From PALSA-270 sp963770915 (lineage in GTDB: Bacteria; Acidobacteriota; Terriglobia; Terriglobales; Acidobacteriaceae), in assembly GCA_963770915.1 (NCBI GenBank), contig CAVYRG010000001.1, forward strand, positions 3,224,001 to 3,288,000: 64,000 nucleotides of DNA, in the 5' to 3' direction. A model generated the notes under the pieces. The model made no database searches. It saw only the letters and a program-made list of their open reading frames with translations, and was not told the DNA's origin. The translations under genes were made by a program, and so were the position numbers. Positions 34,999-43,365 of the stretch are shown one piece after another; within the stretch, counting starts at the first letter, position 1, and each line of letters opens with the position of its first letter.

Positions 34999-37707
34999 CT
35001 AGTTGATATCGAACTGCTCCTGATGTAACGCCGGATCGCTCTTCACGATTACGGTTTTCTTGGTCAGCTCTTCCATTTCAAGCAGCGCGCGGCCGTTGTT
35101 CGATTTGAGCGCCTTGGCGACTTCAGGATTCACCCGCAGCATCACGTCGGAGTGGTCGAGGTGCTTGGCCATCTTGCGCATCTCGATGTAGATGTCGTTG
35201 CAGACCGTGGTCACCGACTTCACATAGCCGGTGGAATCGCAATAGGGGCACGGCGAGCCGATGGTGCGCTCGAGCGACTGCTTGACCCGCTTGCGCGTGA
35301 TCGCAACCAGGCCAAAATCGTTAAACTGCAGAACCTTCGACGGGGCCCGGTCGGCGCGCAGCGCTTCTTCGAGAGCCTGCATGACTTTCTGGCGATTGCG
35401 GCGCTCATCCATGTCGATGAAATCGATGATGATGATGCCGCCCAGATCGCGCAGGCGAATCTGGCGCACGATTTCTTTGATGGCATCGACGTTGGTCTTG
35501 ACGATGGTGTCTTCCAGGCGCGCTGTCTTGCCAACATACTTGCCAGTGTTCACGTCAATCGCTACCAGAGCTTCGGTCTGATTGATGACGATGTAGCCGC
35601 CGCTCTTGAGCCAGACTTTCGACTTCAGCGCCTTGTTGATTTCGTCATTCAGGCCGAACTGATCGTAGAGCGGGGTCTCTTTGGAATAGAGTTTGACGCG
35701 CTTGACCAGCGCGGGCTGGAAGCGGTTGGCGAAGCGCAGAATGCGCTCGTACTCCTGCTCAGTGTCGACCCAAATGGCGGAAAAATCGGAAGTGACCTGG
35801 TCGCGCAGTACGCGCTCGACGACGTTGAGATCGTGATAAATCAGCAGCGGCGCCTTGTCGTTTTCGGCGCGCGTCTTGATCTCGTTCCAAAGGCCTTTCA
35901 GGAAGCGGATATCGGCGCGCAGTTCGTCTTCCGAGGCGCCCTGCGCCGCGGTGCGTACGATGAAACCGCCGTGGCCGTTCTCGCGTTCACTAAGAATGAT
36001 GCGCTTCAGCCGTTGCCGCTCCTCATCGGAAGAAATTTTGCGCGAAACGCCGGTGTGGTTGACCGTCGGCATGTAAACCAGGAAGCGGCCCGGTAACGCG
36101 ATGTGGCTGGTGATGCGCGCGCCTTTTTTGCCAATGGGCTCTTTGGCAATCTGAACCAGAATCTCCTGGCCTTCTTTCAGTAGATCGGTGATCTGCTGGG
36201 CCGGGGTGTTTTCGCGGCTGCGGAAACGGCGGCCACCACGCCGCCCGCGGAACCCGCCGCGCCGCTCGCGGTCAAAGCCCGGACGGCGCGCGCGCTGCGT
36301 GTAAGCGGCGGTTGAGCTGGGTGCACGCACTTCGGCGCGGGCATCCACAGTGCCGTTGCCGCGCGCTTCGGCGTCAAGCAAAGCTTCCGCCTCGGCCTGG
36401 GCTTCGTCCAGCTCAGCCTCGGCCTCGTTGGCAACGCTGGTTTCATCCTCGGCATCTGCGGCTTCGGGAGTTTCCGTTGCGGCAGGCGGAAACTCCGCAA
36501 CGTCTTGCGCGGTGGCTTCCACCGCAGCTTCGCTGGAAGCGGCGATTTCCGCCGCATGCTCGCGGTAGTCCTCGGCGGCCCGGGTCTCCTCTTCCATTTC
36601 CTCGAAGATTTCATCTTCCTCGAGTTCTTCGACGTAGTGCGTAATGTCGGCTTCTTCCTCTTCGATTTCTTCCTCTTCCACCGTTCTCGCATGCAGACTG
36701 GTAGGAGCGGCTGGTTCGGCGCTCGCCGCCGCCTGTGCATCATTTTCTTCTTCGCGTTCGTCTTCGTCCTGCGCTTCGACACCTTCCTCTTCAACGACAG
36801 CATCGTGGCGCTCAAAATCGGCACGATCCGGCGTCCGGTTCCAATCTGCTTGCGGTTCCTCGGCCGGGGCCGCTTCCAGGCGTGATTCCTTCTGCGCCGG
36901 CGCTCCCATCGAAGAGGCGGAACCCTGCGGCGCTGTCGTGAACAACGGCTCGTCGTCGCGGAAAGTTTGGGCAGTGGGCGCGGAGACTTCCGCTTCAGCA
37001 ACCGTCTCCGTCTCCGGCTGCGGCGCAGGGGCTACCGCCTGCGCGAAGCGCTGATATTTAGAAATCGATTCTCCAGGCAAAAGGATGGGCTGATATCCCG
37101 GCGGCGGGCCGTAGTCGCCGGATTGGCTGCGCTCGCTTCGATCCGCGCGCGCGCCGCGGAAGGATTCTCGCGAAGTCTCGCGCGGCGTTTCAGCCGGCGG
37201 CGCAACTTTGGCTTCCGGCGTCCGCTCGCCACGGCGTCCGCCACGGCGACGGCGGCGTCCTCGCCAGTTGCCGCGTTCTTCATTGCCACGGTTGTCGCCG
37301 TTGGTTCGCTCCGCCGAACTGGAATCAACGGTCTGCGGCTGGACCTCGGAGCTTGCCTCCATGGAGGCCTCTGCCGATGTCGCTGCCGCTTCTACCGGCG
37401 GAGCATCGCTCCGCGGCGCATAACGGGTCTCCCCGGCTGATAGGCCGGCCGGGATCTCCTCCACTTCGTCGGAGTCCTCCAGTTCCATGAAATCGGAAAC
37501 GTAGAGGAAGGCGTCGCGCTCCAGGCCGATATCCACAAAAGCCGACTGCATGCCGGGAAGCACCCGGGTCACGCGGCCCTTATAGATCGAACCGGCCAGG
37601 GTGTATTCGTTTTCGCGTTCGAGGTAAATTTCGGCTAGCTGATCATCTTCGACAAGGCCCACTTTGGTTTCATGCGGGGTGGAAGACACATACAATTCTT
37701 TGGTCAT
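34999..37707 (-). CDS. rng: Ribonuclease E/G with about 420-residue acidic insert
   Basis: 902 residues. The N-terminal S1 half (about 35-83, with YKGRVTRVLPGMQSAFVDIG) is split from its second half (from about 512, GQEILVQIAKEP and KGARITSHIALPGRFLVYMP) by a low-complexity Glu/Ala-rich insert with Arg/Gly patches. The catalytic Mg-binding residues are Asp718 (IDVNTGKYVG) and Asp762 (IIIDFIDMDERR). The zinc-link is CPYCDSTGYV. The protein initiates RNA decay and rRNA maturation. In E. coli RNase E the disordered scaffold is C-terminal; here the disorder is placed inside the S1 domain, as in other Acidobacteriota. ATG has CCGGAG upstream. A 408-nt leader lies before it. Confidence 0.92.
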   Translation of the reverse strand: MTKELYVSSTPHETKVGLVEDDQLAEIYLERENEYTLAGSIYKGRVTRVLPGMQSAFVDIGLERDAFLYVSDFMELEDSDEVEEIPAGLSAGETRYAPRSDAPPVEAAATSAEASMEASSEVQPQTVDSSSAERTNGDNRGNEERGNWRGRRRRRGGRRGERTPEAKVAPPAETPRETSRESFRGARADRSERSQSGDYGPPPGYQPILLPGESISKYQRFAQAVAPAPQPETETVAEAEVSAPTAQTFRDDEPLFTTAPQGSASSMGAPAQKESRLEAAPAEEPQADWNRTPDRADFERHDAVVEEEGVEAQDEDEREEENDAQAAASAEPAAPTSLHARTVEEEEIEEEEADITHYVEELEEDEIFEEMEEETRAAEDYREHAAEIAASSEAAVEATAQDVAEFPPAATETPEAADAEDETSVANEAEAELDEAQAEAEALLDAEARGNGTVDARAEVRAPSSTAAYTQRARRPGFDRERRGGFRGRRGGRRFRSRENTPAQQITDLLKEGQEILVQIAKEPIGKKGARITSHIALPGRFLVYMPTVNHTGVSRKISSDEERQRLKRIILSERENGHGGFIVRTAAQGASEDELRADIRFLKGLWNEIKTRAENDKAPLLIYHDLNVVERVLRDQVTSDFSAIWVDTEQEYERILRFANRFQPALVKRVKLYSKETPLYDQFGLNDEINKALKSKVWLKSGGYIVINQTEALVAIDVNTGKYVGKTARLEDTIVKTNVDAIKEIVRQIRLRDLGGIIIIDFIDMDERRNRQKVMQALEEALRADRAPSKVLQFNDFGLVAITRKRVKQSLERTIGSPCPYCDSTGYVKSVTTVCNDIYIEMRKMAKHLDHSDVMLRVNPEVAKALKSNNGRALLEMEELTKKTVIVKSDPALHQEQFDIN

Positions 37708-38115
37708 CGAAACTCCGGTCCCACGCCGTCAGGCGGCGCGAGATTCACCGGGGCGAAGACGGAAAAAGACGGGGAGGCTGGAGCCTTGCGATGAGAGTCC
37801 CGGATATGAGACGGCTTGGGCCACGGAGGTTTCTCCTTGACCGGAACCGTTGCACAAGCTGGAGAATTTTTTGCACTGATCGCATTTGCGCTGCCGGGTT
37901 TGTGACCGCTCTCTCCCGTCTACCGTGACTGGAGGGGGCCGTTACCCGTCCGGCTGCGCTTTCGCTTCAATCCTGCCCGGCCTTGCCATGCTTCTTGCCG
38001 GCGCTGCCCCCATTATTTTTTACGCGAGGGCGATCGTAATCTTCTGATTCAGCAATCTTGTTGTTTCAGCCGCGAACGGCAGTGCGGCAACTCCTGCCCA
38101 TCCTCCTCCTGCATT
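37708..38115. other. 408-nt leader region upstream of the RNase E/G gene
   Basis: No gene is recognised. The region is GC-rich, with several possible short stems and no match to a riboswitch class that I can name. RNase E mRNA is autoregulated through its leader in E. coli, so a structured leader here is plausible. It separates rodA from the RNase gene on the same strand. Confidence 0.4.
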
Positions 38116-39198
38116 TCAATTCACGAAGCGGCGCATACGAACATTCATCACGATGCCCAGCGCCAAAAACATGAACAGGACGGAGGACCCGCCATAACTC
38201 ATTAATGGCAAGGGAATTCCGGTAACCGGCATCAGGCCGACCACCATGCCAACGTTGACCAGGATATGGAAGCTAAGCACAGCCACCACACCCATCACAA
38301 TGAACGTGCCAGCGCGGTCGGGCGCCGTTTGCGCGTTCTGGGTCAAACGCATCAGCACGATGAAGTATAACAGCAATACCCCGAGCGCGCCTACAAAGCC
38401 GTGCGCCTCGGAAAATGCGGCGAAAATGAAGTCGGTCTGCGGCACGGGAAGAAACGCCAGTTGCGTCTGGGAAGGCGCGTCGCTACCCCAAATGCCCCCG
38501 GAGCCCACGGCGATGAGCGACTGGTTCACCTGATATCCCTTGCCACGGGCATCCGCATCCGGCTCCATCAGCACCATGAGACGGTCCTTCTGATAGGGCT
38601 TCAGGACATGCCAAGCCAGCGGCATGGTAAGCCCCGCCAAAAGCAAAACGGCTGCCGCTTGCTTCCACTGCGTTCCGCCCAGAAATAAACCCATGACGGC
38701 GATGGGCAGGTAGGTCAAAGCGGTTCCCAGGTCGGGCTGGGCCAAGACCATCAACATGGGAACGCCGGCGATGCATCCGGCCTTGATGAAATCGCCCCAG
38801 GAAAGCTCCGCCGCGTGGTCGGCGAAGTACTTGGCGACCGCCAGAATCAGGATGAGCTTCACCCACTCCGACGGCTGGAAGTGCGCGCCACCCGGCAGCT
38901 TTACCCAGCGGCGCGCGCCCAGGTACTTCTGCCCAAAAATCAGCACCCCCATCAGTGATGCCAGCGAGGCGATGTAGAACCAGTGAATGCGGTCGAGCAG
39001 AGCCTGATAGTTGATCAGGCTCACCAGAAACATGGCGCCGACTCCACCCACGATCCAATACACCTGCTTGATGTGGGCGCCGGCGAACTTGGTATGCACC
39101 GTGGCGCTATGGATTTGCATCACTCCCAGGCCGCAGATCAGCAGCACGAAGAACAACAACAGCCAATCGAAGTCGCGGTATGAAACGAAACGGGACAT
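38116..39198 (-). CDS. rodA: Rod-shape-determining protein RodA (SEDS glycosyltransferase)
   Basis: 360 residues, about ten helices. SEDS family landmarks: DWLLLFFVLLICGLGVMQIHS at the start, GARRWVKLPGGAHFQPSEWVKL, VLAQPDLGTALTYLPIAVMG, then GIPLPLMSYGGSSVLFMFLA at the end. RodA polymerises peptidoglycan with PBP2 during side-wall growth. It is the last gene of the mreBCD-mrdA-rodA cluster. The ATG is preceded 8 nt away by a heptad repeat array instead of a clear Shine-Dalgarno. Confidence 0.95.
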   Translation of the reverse strand: MSRFVSYRDFDWLLLFFVLLICGLGVMQIHSATVHTKFAGAHIKQVYWIVGGVGAMFLVSLINYQALLDRIHWFYIASLASLMGVLIFGQKYLGARRWVKLPGGAHFQPSEWVKLILILAVAKYFADHAAELSWGDFIKAGCIAGVPMLMVLAQPDLGTALTYLPIAVMGLFLGGTQWKQAAAVLLLAGLTMPLAWHVLKPYQKDRLMVLMEPDADARGKGYQVNQSLIAVGSGGIWGSDAPSQTQLAFLPVPQTDFIFAAFSEAHGFVGALGVLLLYFIVLMRLTQNAQTAPDRAGTFIVMGVVAVLSFHILVNVGMVVGLMPVTGIPLPLMSYGGSSVLFMFLALGIVMNVRMRRFVN

Positions 39199-39206
39199 AG
39201 AAATCA

Positions 39207-39250
39207 GTCGTTGGTCGTCGGTCGTGCGTCGTTAGTCTTCAGTTCTCAGC
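39207..39250. repeat. Heptad repeat array upstream of rodA
   Basis: Seven-base units in succession: GTCGTTG, GTCGTCG, GTCGTGC, GTCGTTA, GTCTTCA, GTTCTCA. The array ends 8 nt before the rodA start codon on the coding strand. It belongs to the family also seen at 41364, 43261, 53009 and 60582. Confidence 0.7.
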
Positions 39251-39282
39251 CATTAACTCTTGGCCGTTACGATCTTGCCATT

Positions 39283-39399
39283 TTGTCATGCTGAGCGGAG
39301 CGGGATTTGCGCGCCGCGCGCAAATCCTGCGGAGTCGAAGCATCCCTACGCCCTGCTTCTGCCAAGGCTAGGGATTCCTCCCTGCGCTCGCAATGACAA
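39283..39399. repeat. 117-bp MITE-like element with TTGTCAT ends
   Basis: The left end TTGTCATGCTGAGCG (39283-39297) is the near-inverse of the right end CGCTCGCAATGACAA (39385-39399). Inside is a perfect 11-bp hairpin (39303-39327, GGATTTGCGCG stem) and the string GGAGTCGAAGCAT. It is non-coding and lies between mrdA and rodA. It resembles the GTCATTGCGAGC-type palindromic elements found in many bacterial genomes. Confidence 0.65.
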
Positions 39400-39409
39400 T
39401 TGCGATCAA

Positions 39410-41362
39410 TTACTCCAACCCCGGCGCAGCCGTGGCCAGCGGCAAATGGTCTTTTGAGACATCCAGCAACATCCTTCCCGCGTGCAACCTGTCATTTTGT
39501 TGATCTTCGCTGGGATTGCTCCACAGTGCGCCCACGTCCACCGTGCCATTGCTGGCGACGCTCGGAATCTCCCGCCGCTGCTTATCCACGTACGCTTTGA
39601 TGACCTGCGTTGCCAAACGCGCCGCCAGCTTGCCGTGTTCGCCGCCCTGGAACAGGACGCAGACCACGACGTCCGGATCGCGCCGCGGCGTGAATCCCAC
39701 GAACCAGCCGTTCTGCGCAAATGCCTCGTTGTTCTCGTGCTTGGCGCGCGTGGCCAGCGAGACTACCTGCGCCGAGCCGGTTTTGCCCGCAATGTCAATG
39801 CCCGGAATATGAGCCGAAGGAGCCGTCCCTCCCGGCAACAACACTTTGCCCATCGCGTCGGTAATCAAATTCCATCCATCCGGATCGATGGGAACGCTCT
39901 TGACTTCGTTGTAGTGCGCGACCTGGACAAAATCGTGCGGCAGCCCTGAGGGATTGACCACGTGCGGCACCACCAGGCGTCCATCCATGGAAATGGCGGC
40001 AATGGCGCGCATGAGTTGCACCGGTGTGGTGCTGATAGCGCCCTGCCCGATGCCGACGTTGATGGTTTCGCCGCCCAGCCACTTCTGCTTGAAATTCCGA
40101 ATCTTCCACTCTTCCGAGGGCATGATGCCCGTCGCCTCATCCGGCAAATCGATGCCGGTTTTTTGCCCCATTCCCAACTCGGTGGCATATTTTGCGATAC
40201 GGTCGATTCCCAGTTTTTCCGCCAGGGTATAGAAATAAACGTCGCACGACTGGGTAATGGCTTTTGGCAAGTCAACTTCGCCGTGGCCACTCTTCACCCA
40301 GCAGCCGAACCGCCGGCCATAGAAAACGGCGCTTCCGCCGCAGTGCACATGCAGAGTCTGTGCGATCCCCTCCTGCCAGCCTGCCACCGCCATAATGATC
40401 TTGAAGGTGGACCCCGGCGCCAGTTGCGCCTGAATCGCCCGGTTGAACAACGGATGCTCAGGATCGGTGGCCAGTTTGTTCCATTCGCTTCTTGAAATGC
40501 GAACCGCGAAATCGTTGGGATCGAACGTCGGGCGGCTTACCATCGCCAGAATCTCCCCATTGTGCGGGTTCATCGCGACAATGGCTCCGTCCCGGTCGCC
40601 CAATGCCTCTTCGGCGGCGATCTGCAGATCGATGTCGATGGTCAGCTTGAGCGACTTGCCCGGCACGGCTGGTTTTTCTCCCAACTCGCCCATTTCCTTG
40701 CCGTGGCTGTTGACCACAACTTGTTTCGAGCCATTCTGGCCCATCAGAATCGCGTTGTATTCCCGTTCGACTCCAGACTTGCCCACCACGTCGCCGGGAT
40801 TGTAGAGCTCAAATTGCGTCTGGTTCAGCATCTGCTCGCTGACTTCGCCCACGTAGCCAATCAGGTGGGCCATGAAGCCTTTGCGCGGGTAGAGCCGCCG
40901 GTACGCCATGACGGTGTCGAGTTCCGGCAGTTCGTTCTTGTGCGCCTCAATGAACGCCAACTCATCCTGCGTGATGTCCTCTTTCAAATAGATGGGCTCA
41001 TATTGCGGCATGGAGGCAAACCGGCGGACACGGTTGCGAATGTCGTTGCCGTCCATATGCAGGCCACGGGCGATGAGATCGGCATCCGCGTTTAAATCGC
41101 GGCCGGAGTCGCGCAGCAGGAGCGCGGTGAAGGACGCATAGTTATCCACGATGGTCCGGCCTTCACGGTCGAGGATTTTGCCGCGCGGGGCTAGAATCGG
41201 GACTTCGCGAATGCGGTTCTTTTCGGCCAGGTTGGAGTAGAAATCCGTTTTCGCAACCTGCAGCCGCCACAATCCATAGGTGAGAATCAGCATCATCGCC
41301 AGGATGGCGTACTGCACCGCGGTTAAGCGGATCGACGATACTTTTTCATCTCGTCCAAACAT
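39410..41362 (-). CDS. mrdA: Penicillin-binding protein 2 (elongation transpeptidase)
   Basis: 650 residues. An N-terminal membrane helix (about 15-35) precedes the pedestal domain (PILAPRGKILDREGRTIVDN and RRLYPRKGFMAHLIGYVGEV). The transpeptidase domain has SxxK at Ser318-Lys321 (APGSTFK), SxD at Ser372 (QSCDVYFYTLA) and KTG in AGKTGSAQVV. It cross-links peptidoglycan with RodA in the elongasome. A heptad repeat ends 1 nt before its ATG, so no Shine-Dalgarno is obvious; AAGGA lies about 15 nt upstream, within the repeat. Confidence 0.95.
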   Translation of the reverse strand: MFGRDEKVSSIRLTAVQYAILAMMLILTYGLWRLQVAKTDFYSNLAEKNRIREVPILAPRGKILDREGRTIVDNYASFTALLLRDSGRDLNADADLIARGLHMDGNDIRNRVRRFASMPQYEPIYLKEDITQDELAFIEAHKNELPELDTVMAYRRLYPRKGFMAHLIGYVGEVSEQMLNQTQFELYNPGDVVGKSGVEREYNAILMGQNGSKQVVVNSHGKEMGELGEKPAVPGKSLKLTIDIDLQIAAEEALGDRDGAIVAMNPHNGEILAMVSRPTFDPNDFAVRISRSEWNKLATDPEHPLFNRAIQAQLAPGSTFKIIMAVAGWQEGIAQTLHVHCGGSAVFYGRRFGCWVKSGHGEVDLPKAITQSCDVYFYTLAEKLGIDRIAKYATELGMGQKTGIDLPDEATGIMPSEEWKIRNFKQKWLGGETINVGIGQGAISTTPVQLMRAIAAISMDGRLVVPHVVNPSGLPHDFVQVAHYNEVKSVPIDPDGWNLITDAMGKVLLPGGTAPSAHIPGIDIAGKTGSAQVVSLATRAKHENNEAFAQNGWFVGFTPRRDPDVVVCVLFQGGEHGKLAARLATQVIKAYVDKQRREIPSVASNGTVDVGALWSNPSEDQQNDRLHAGRMLLDVSKDHLPLATAAPGLE

Positions 41363-41363
41363 A

Positions 41364-41531
41364 GGTCGGTCGTTGGTCCTTGGTCGTTCGTCCTTGGCTT
41401 GTCTCGATGGTTAACTTCATTGTAACCCCTGTCCCAAACGAGGCTATGGTTTACGCCGATGACGGAGGGACACAGCCGCTGGGAGAATGATCGCGATCTG
41501 GGGCTGGCCAACGACCAAGGACCAACGACGG
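41364..41531. repeat. Inverted pair of heptad arrays between mreD and mrdA
   Basis: The left array (41364-41400) has units GTCGGTC, GTTGGTC, CTTGGTC, GTTCGTC, CTTGGCT. The right array (41508-41531) has the complement GACCAAG, GACCAAC in the opposite orientation. About 107 nt of unrelated DNA lies between. The left end touches the mrdA start; the right end lies 2 nt from the mreD stop. The element fills the whole junction. Confidence 0.7.
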
Positions 41532-41533
41532 TT

Positions 41534-42052
41534 TCACGTTCTCACCTTGAACCGGTCCAACAGGTAAAACAGGGGCACCGCCAGTGCTGCGTTGGCGAAC
41601 GCGGCAGTGACCTCGTGCGACCAGCTCCAGGCCACGGTCAGGCCCACCAGCCCGCGTGCCACGCCGAAAAAAACCACTTCATGGACAACATAGAAGCTCA
41701 AAGTCACCAGGAAGCGCGCGGCCGCGTTTTCCACGTCCAGCTTCACTCCGAGTGAGGATGCCCCAAAGCCCACCACCGTTTTGGCGATGCCGTAGAGTCC
41801 GATTTGCTGGTGCGTCAGCGAATCCTGCACCAACCCGATCAGCGCCCCGGTCGTCAACCCTGCCACCTGGCTGCGCCGGGCCACGGCAAAGAAAATCGTC
41901 ACCAGCAGGGGCAGATCGAAAATCGCGAAGAAGGGCAAGCGCAACGGCAGAAACGACTGCAGAAAGATCGCCGCCAGGGGAACCAGGATCGCGACCGGTA
42001 AGCTGAACCGGTAAACCTCAACTTGCTCGCCGGAAGTGTAAGTGATGGGCAC
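41534..42052 (-). CDS. mreD: Rod-shape-determining membrane protein MreD
   Basis: 172 residues from GTG 42052, 1 nt after the mreC stop. Five hydrophobic helices are visible, with LPFFAIFDLPLLVTIFFAVA, GLTTGALIGLVQDSLTHQQI and GLYGIAKTVVGFGASSLG typical of MreD. It links MreC and the cell-wall synthases at the membrane. Identity is supported mainly by position and by the helix pattern, since MreD is poorly conserved. Confidence 0.88.
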   Translation of the reverse strand: MPITYTSGEQVEVYRFSLPVAILVPLAAIFLQSFLPLRLPFFAIFDLPLLVTIFFAVARRSQVAGLTTGALIGLVQDSLTHQQIGLYGIAKTVVGFGASSLGVKLDVENAAARFLVTLSFYVVHEVVFFGVARGLVGLTVAWSWSHEVTAAFANAALAVPLFYLLDRFKVRT

Positions 42053-42053
42053 G

Positions 42054-43247
42054 CTATTGCGGCTGACTCCCGGGAGGGGGATTCGGATGAGGCTTAGCCG
42101 AGGGAGGGGCAGACGGAGGAGCCGCCGGCTTTGCGCCCGTCGCCGGGGCTTTTCCTGCTGGCGGCGAAGTCTTCGGCACGCCGGGCGCGTTCCCCGCTTC
42201 CGTTGAACCGTTCGAAGAAGGGTTACGAGTGAGAGATTCGTCCGCGGGGGTCACCGATGGTTCGGGGGCTTCAGATTCTTTCTTGGGCGCCGTCAGAGGT
42301 ACATCTTCCCCATCCGAATCTTTCGCGTCATCGTTCACCGTCGGCGCCTGGTCGGGCACGGACGGCAGCCGCTGCGCCAGAATGTCCGCCGCTCGCGTGG
42401 GCGCCGCTCCATCCGCTACCGGGCGCTCCTCCTGCTGCTGCGTGATCACCAGAACTTCTTCCAACTTGCTGAGCTGGGCCGCCGGACGCACACGGATGTT
42501 CAGGAACCCCTCCGGCCCCTGGGAGACACTGACCACGGTGCCGGCAGGCATACCCTTAGGAAAAATCTGGTCCCCTCCACTGGTCAACACTTGCTCGCCG
42601 GGCTCGACGTGCTCTTCGGAAAGAATCTTCTGCAGCACAACTTCGCCGGAAGGGGTACCCGACAGGATGCCCTGCAACCGGGATTTGGAGAGTACGGCTC
42701 CGACCCCGCTTGTTTGATCGTTGATCAACAAGACCAACGATGTGGTTCCGTAAACTTCCAGGACCTTGCCCACAATGCCATCGGCGGTGATGACGGCCAT
42801 GTCGCGCTTGATCCCATCATTGTGGCCCTTGTCGATGTAAACTCCGCGGGAGAGCTCGCTACCGGTAAAACCGATCACCTGAGCCGCCACGGTCTTAGCG
42901 ATGAACTGCTCCTTGAAACCGAGCAAAGCCTGCAAGCGCCGGGCTTGCTCAGCGTCTTCGCTTAGCCGCACTTGCTTCAGGCGGAGGTTCTCAATCTCGT
43001 ATCTCAGATCGCGATTCTGCTGGCGCACGCCGCGCAAGTAGATGTAGTTGCGCCACAGGCTGGAAACGCTGTTCTGGGTCCATACCACCGCCTTCTCAAA
43101 CGGGGTCACGGCGGCTACGGCCCACACCCGAATCAGGCGGCTGGATTCGCTGGGGCGGCGCACCTGCACCGCCAGCCCAAACACCTGGGCGAACAGCACC
43201 GCGACCAGAATGCTGACGTTGCGATAGCGGGTGAACAGGGATTCCAT
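42054..43247 (-). CDS. mreC: Rod-shape-determining protein MreC
   Basis: 397 residues. A membrane helix (about 10-28) is followed by a coiled coil (LRGVRQQNRDLRYEIENLRL) and the two-lobed beta domain with AQVIGFTGSELSRGVYIDKG, NDGIKRDMAVITADGIVGKV and GDQIFPKGMPAGTVVSVSQG. The last about 110 residues are a Pro/Ala/Ser-rich tail that is longer than in E. coli MreC. MreC scaffolds PBP2 and RodA. A heptad repeat ends 13 nt before the ATG. Confidence 0.93.
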   Translation of the reverse strand: MESLFTRYRNVSILVAVLFAQVFGLAVQVRRPSESSRLIRVWAVAAVTPFEKAVVWTQNSVSSLWRNYIYLRGVRQQNRDLRYEIENLRLKQVRLSEDAEQARRLQALLGFKEQFIAKTVAAQVIGFTGSELSRGVYIDKGHNDGIKRDMAVITADGIVGKVLEVYGTTSLVLLINDQTSGVGAVLSKSRLQGILSGTPSGEVVLQKILSEEHVEPGEQVLTSGGDQIFPKGMPAGTVVSVSQGPEGFLNIRVRPAAQLSKLEEVLVITQQQEERPVADGAAPTRAADILAQRLPSVPDQAPTVNDDAKDSDGEDVPLTAPKKESEAPEPSVTPADESLTRNPSSNGSTEAGNAPGVPKTSPPAGKAPATGAKPAAPPSAPPSAKPHPNPPPGSQPQ

Positions 43248-43260
43248 GACTCAAGAACGC

Positions 43261-43363
43261 CGTTGGTCCTGGGTCGTTCGTCGTTGGCGAACCCTTTCCG
43301 GGGCGCAGCATGTTAGCCAACGGCAGGTCTGGCGAACGACCAACGACACACGACCAACAACGG
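43261..43363. repeat. Inverted pair of heptad arrays between mreB and mreC
   Basis: The left array (43261-43290) has units GTTGGTC, CTGGGTC, GTTCGTC. The right array (43332-43363) has the inverted units GAACGAC, CAACGAC, ACACGAC, CAACAAC. The right end lies 2 nt from the mreB stop and the left end 13 nt from the mreC start. Confidence 0.7.
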
Positions 43364-43365
43364 TT

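Noticed and set aside
37708..38115. Leader of the RNase gene considered as a cobalamin riboswitch or RNase P RNA
   Set aside because: Conserved boxes of either RNA were looked for and not found on either strand.
39207..43363. Heptad arrays considered as a CRISPR array
   Set aside because: Units are 7 bp without unique spacers, copies are degenerate and no cas gene is near.
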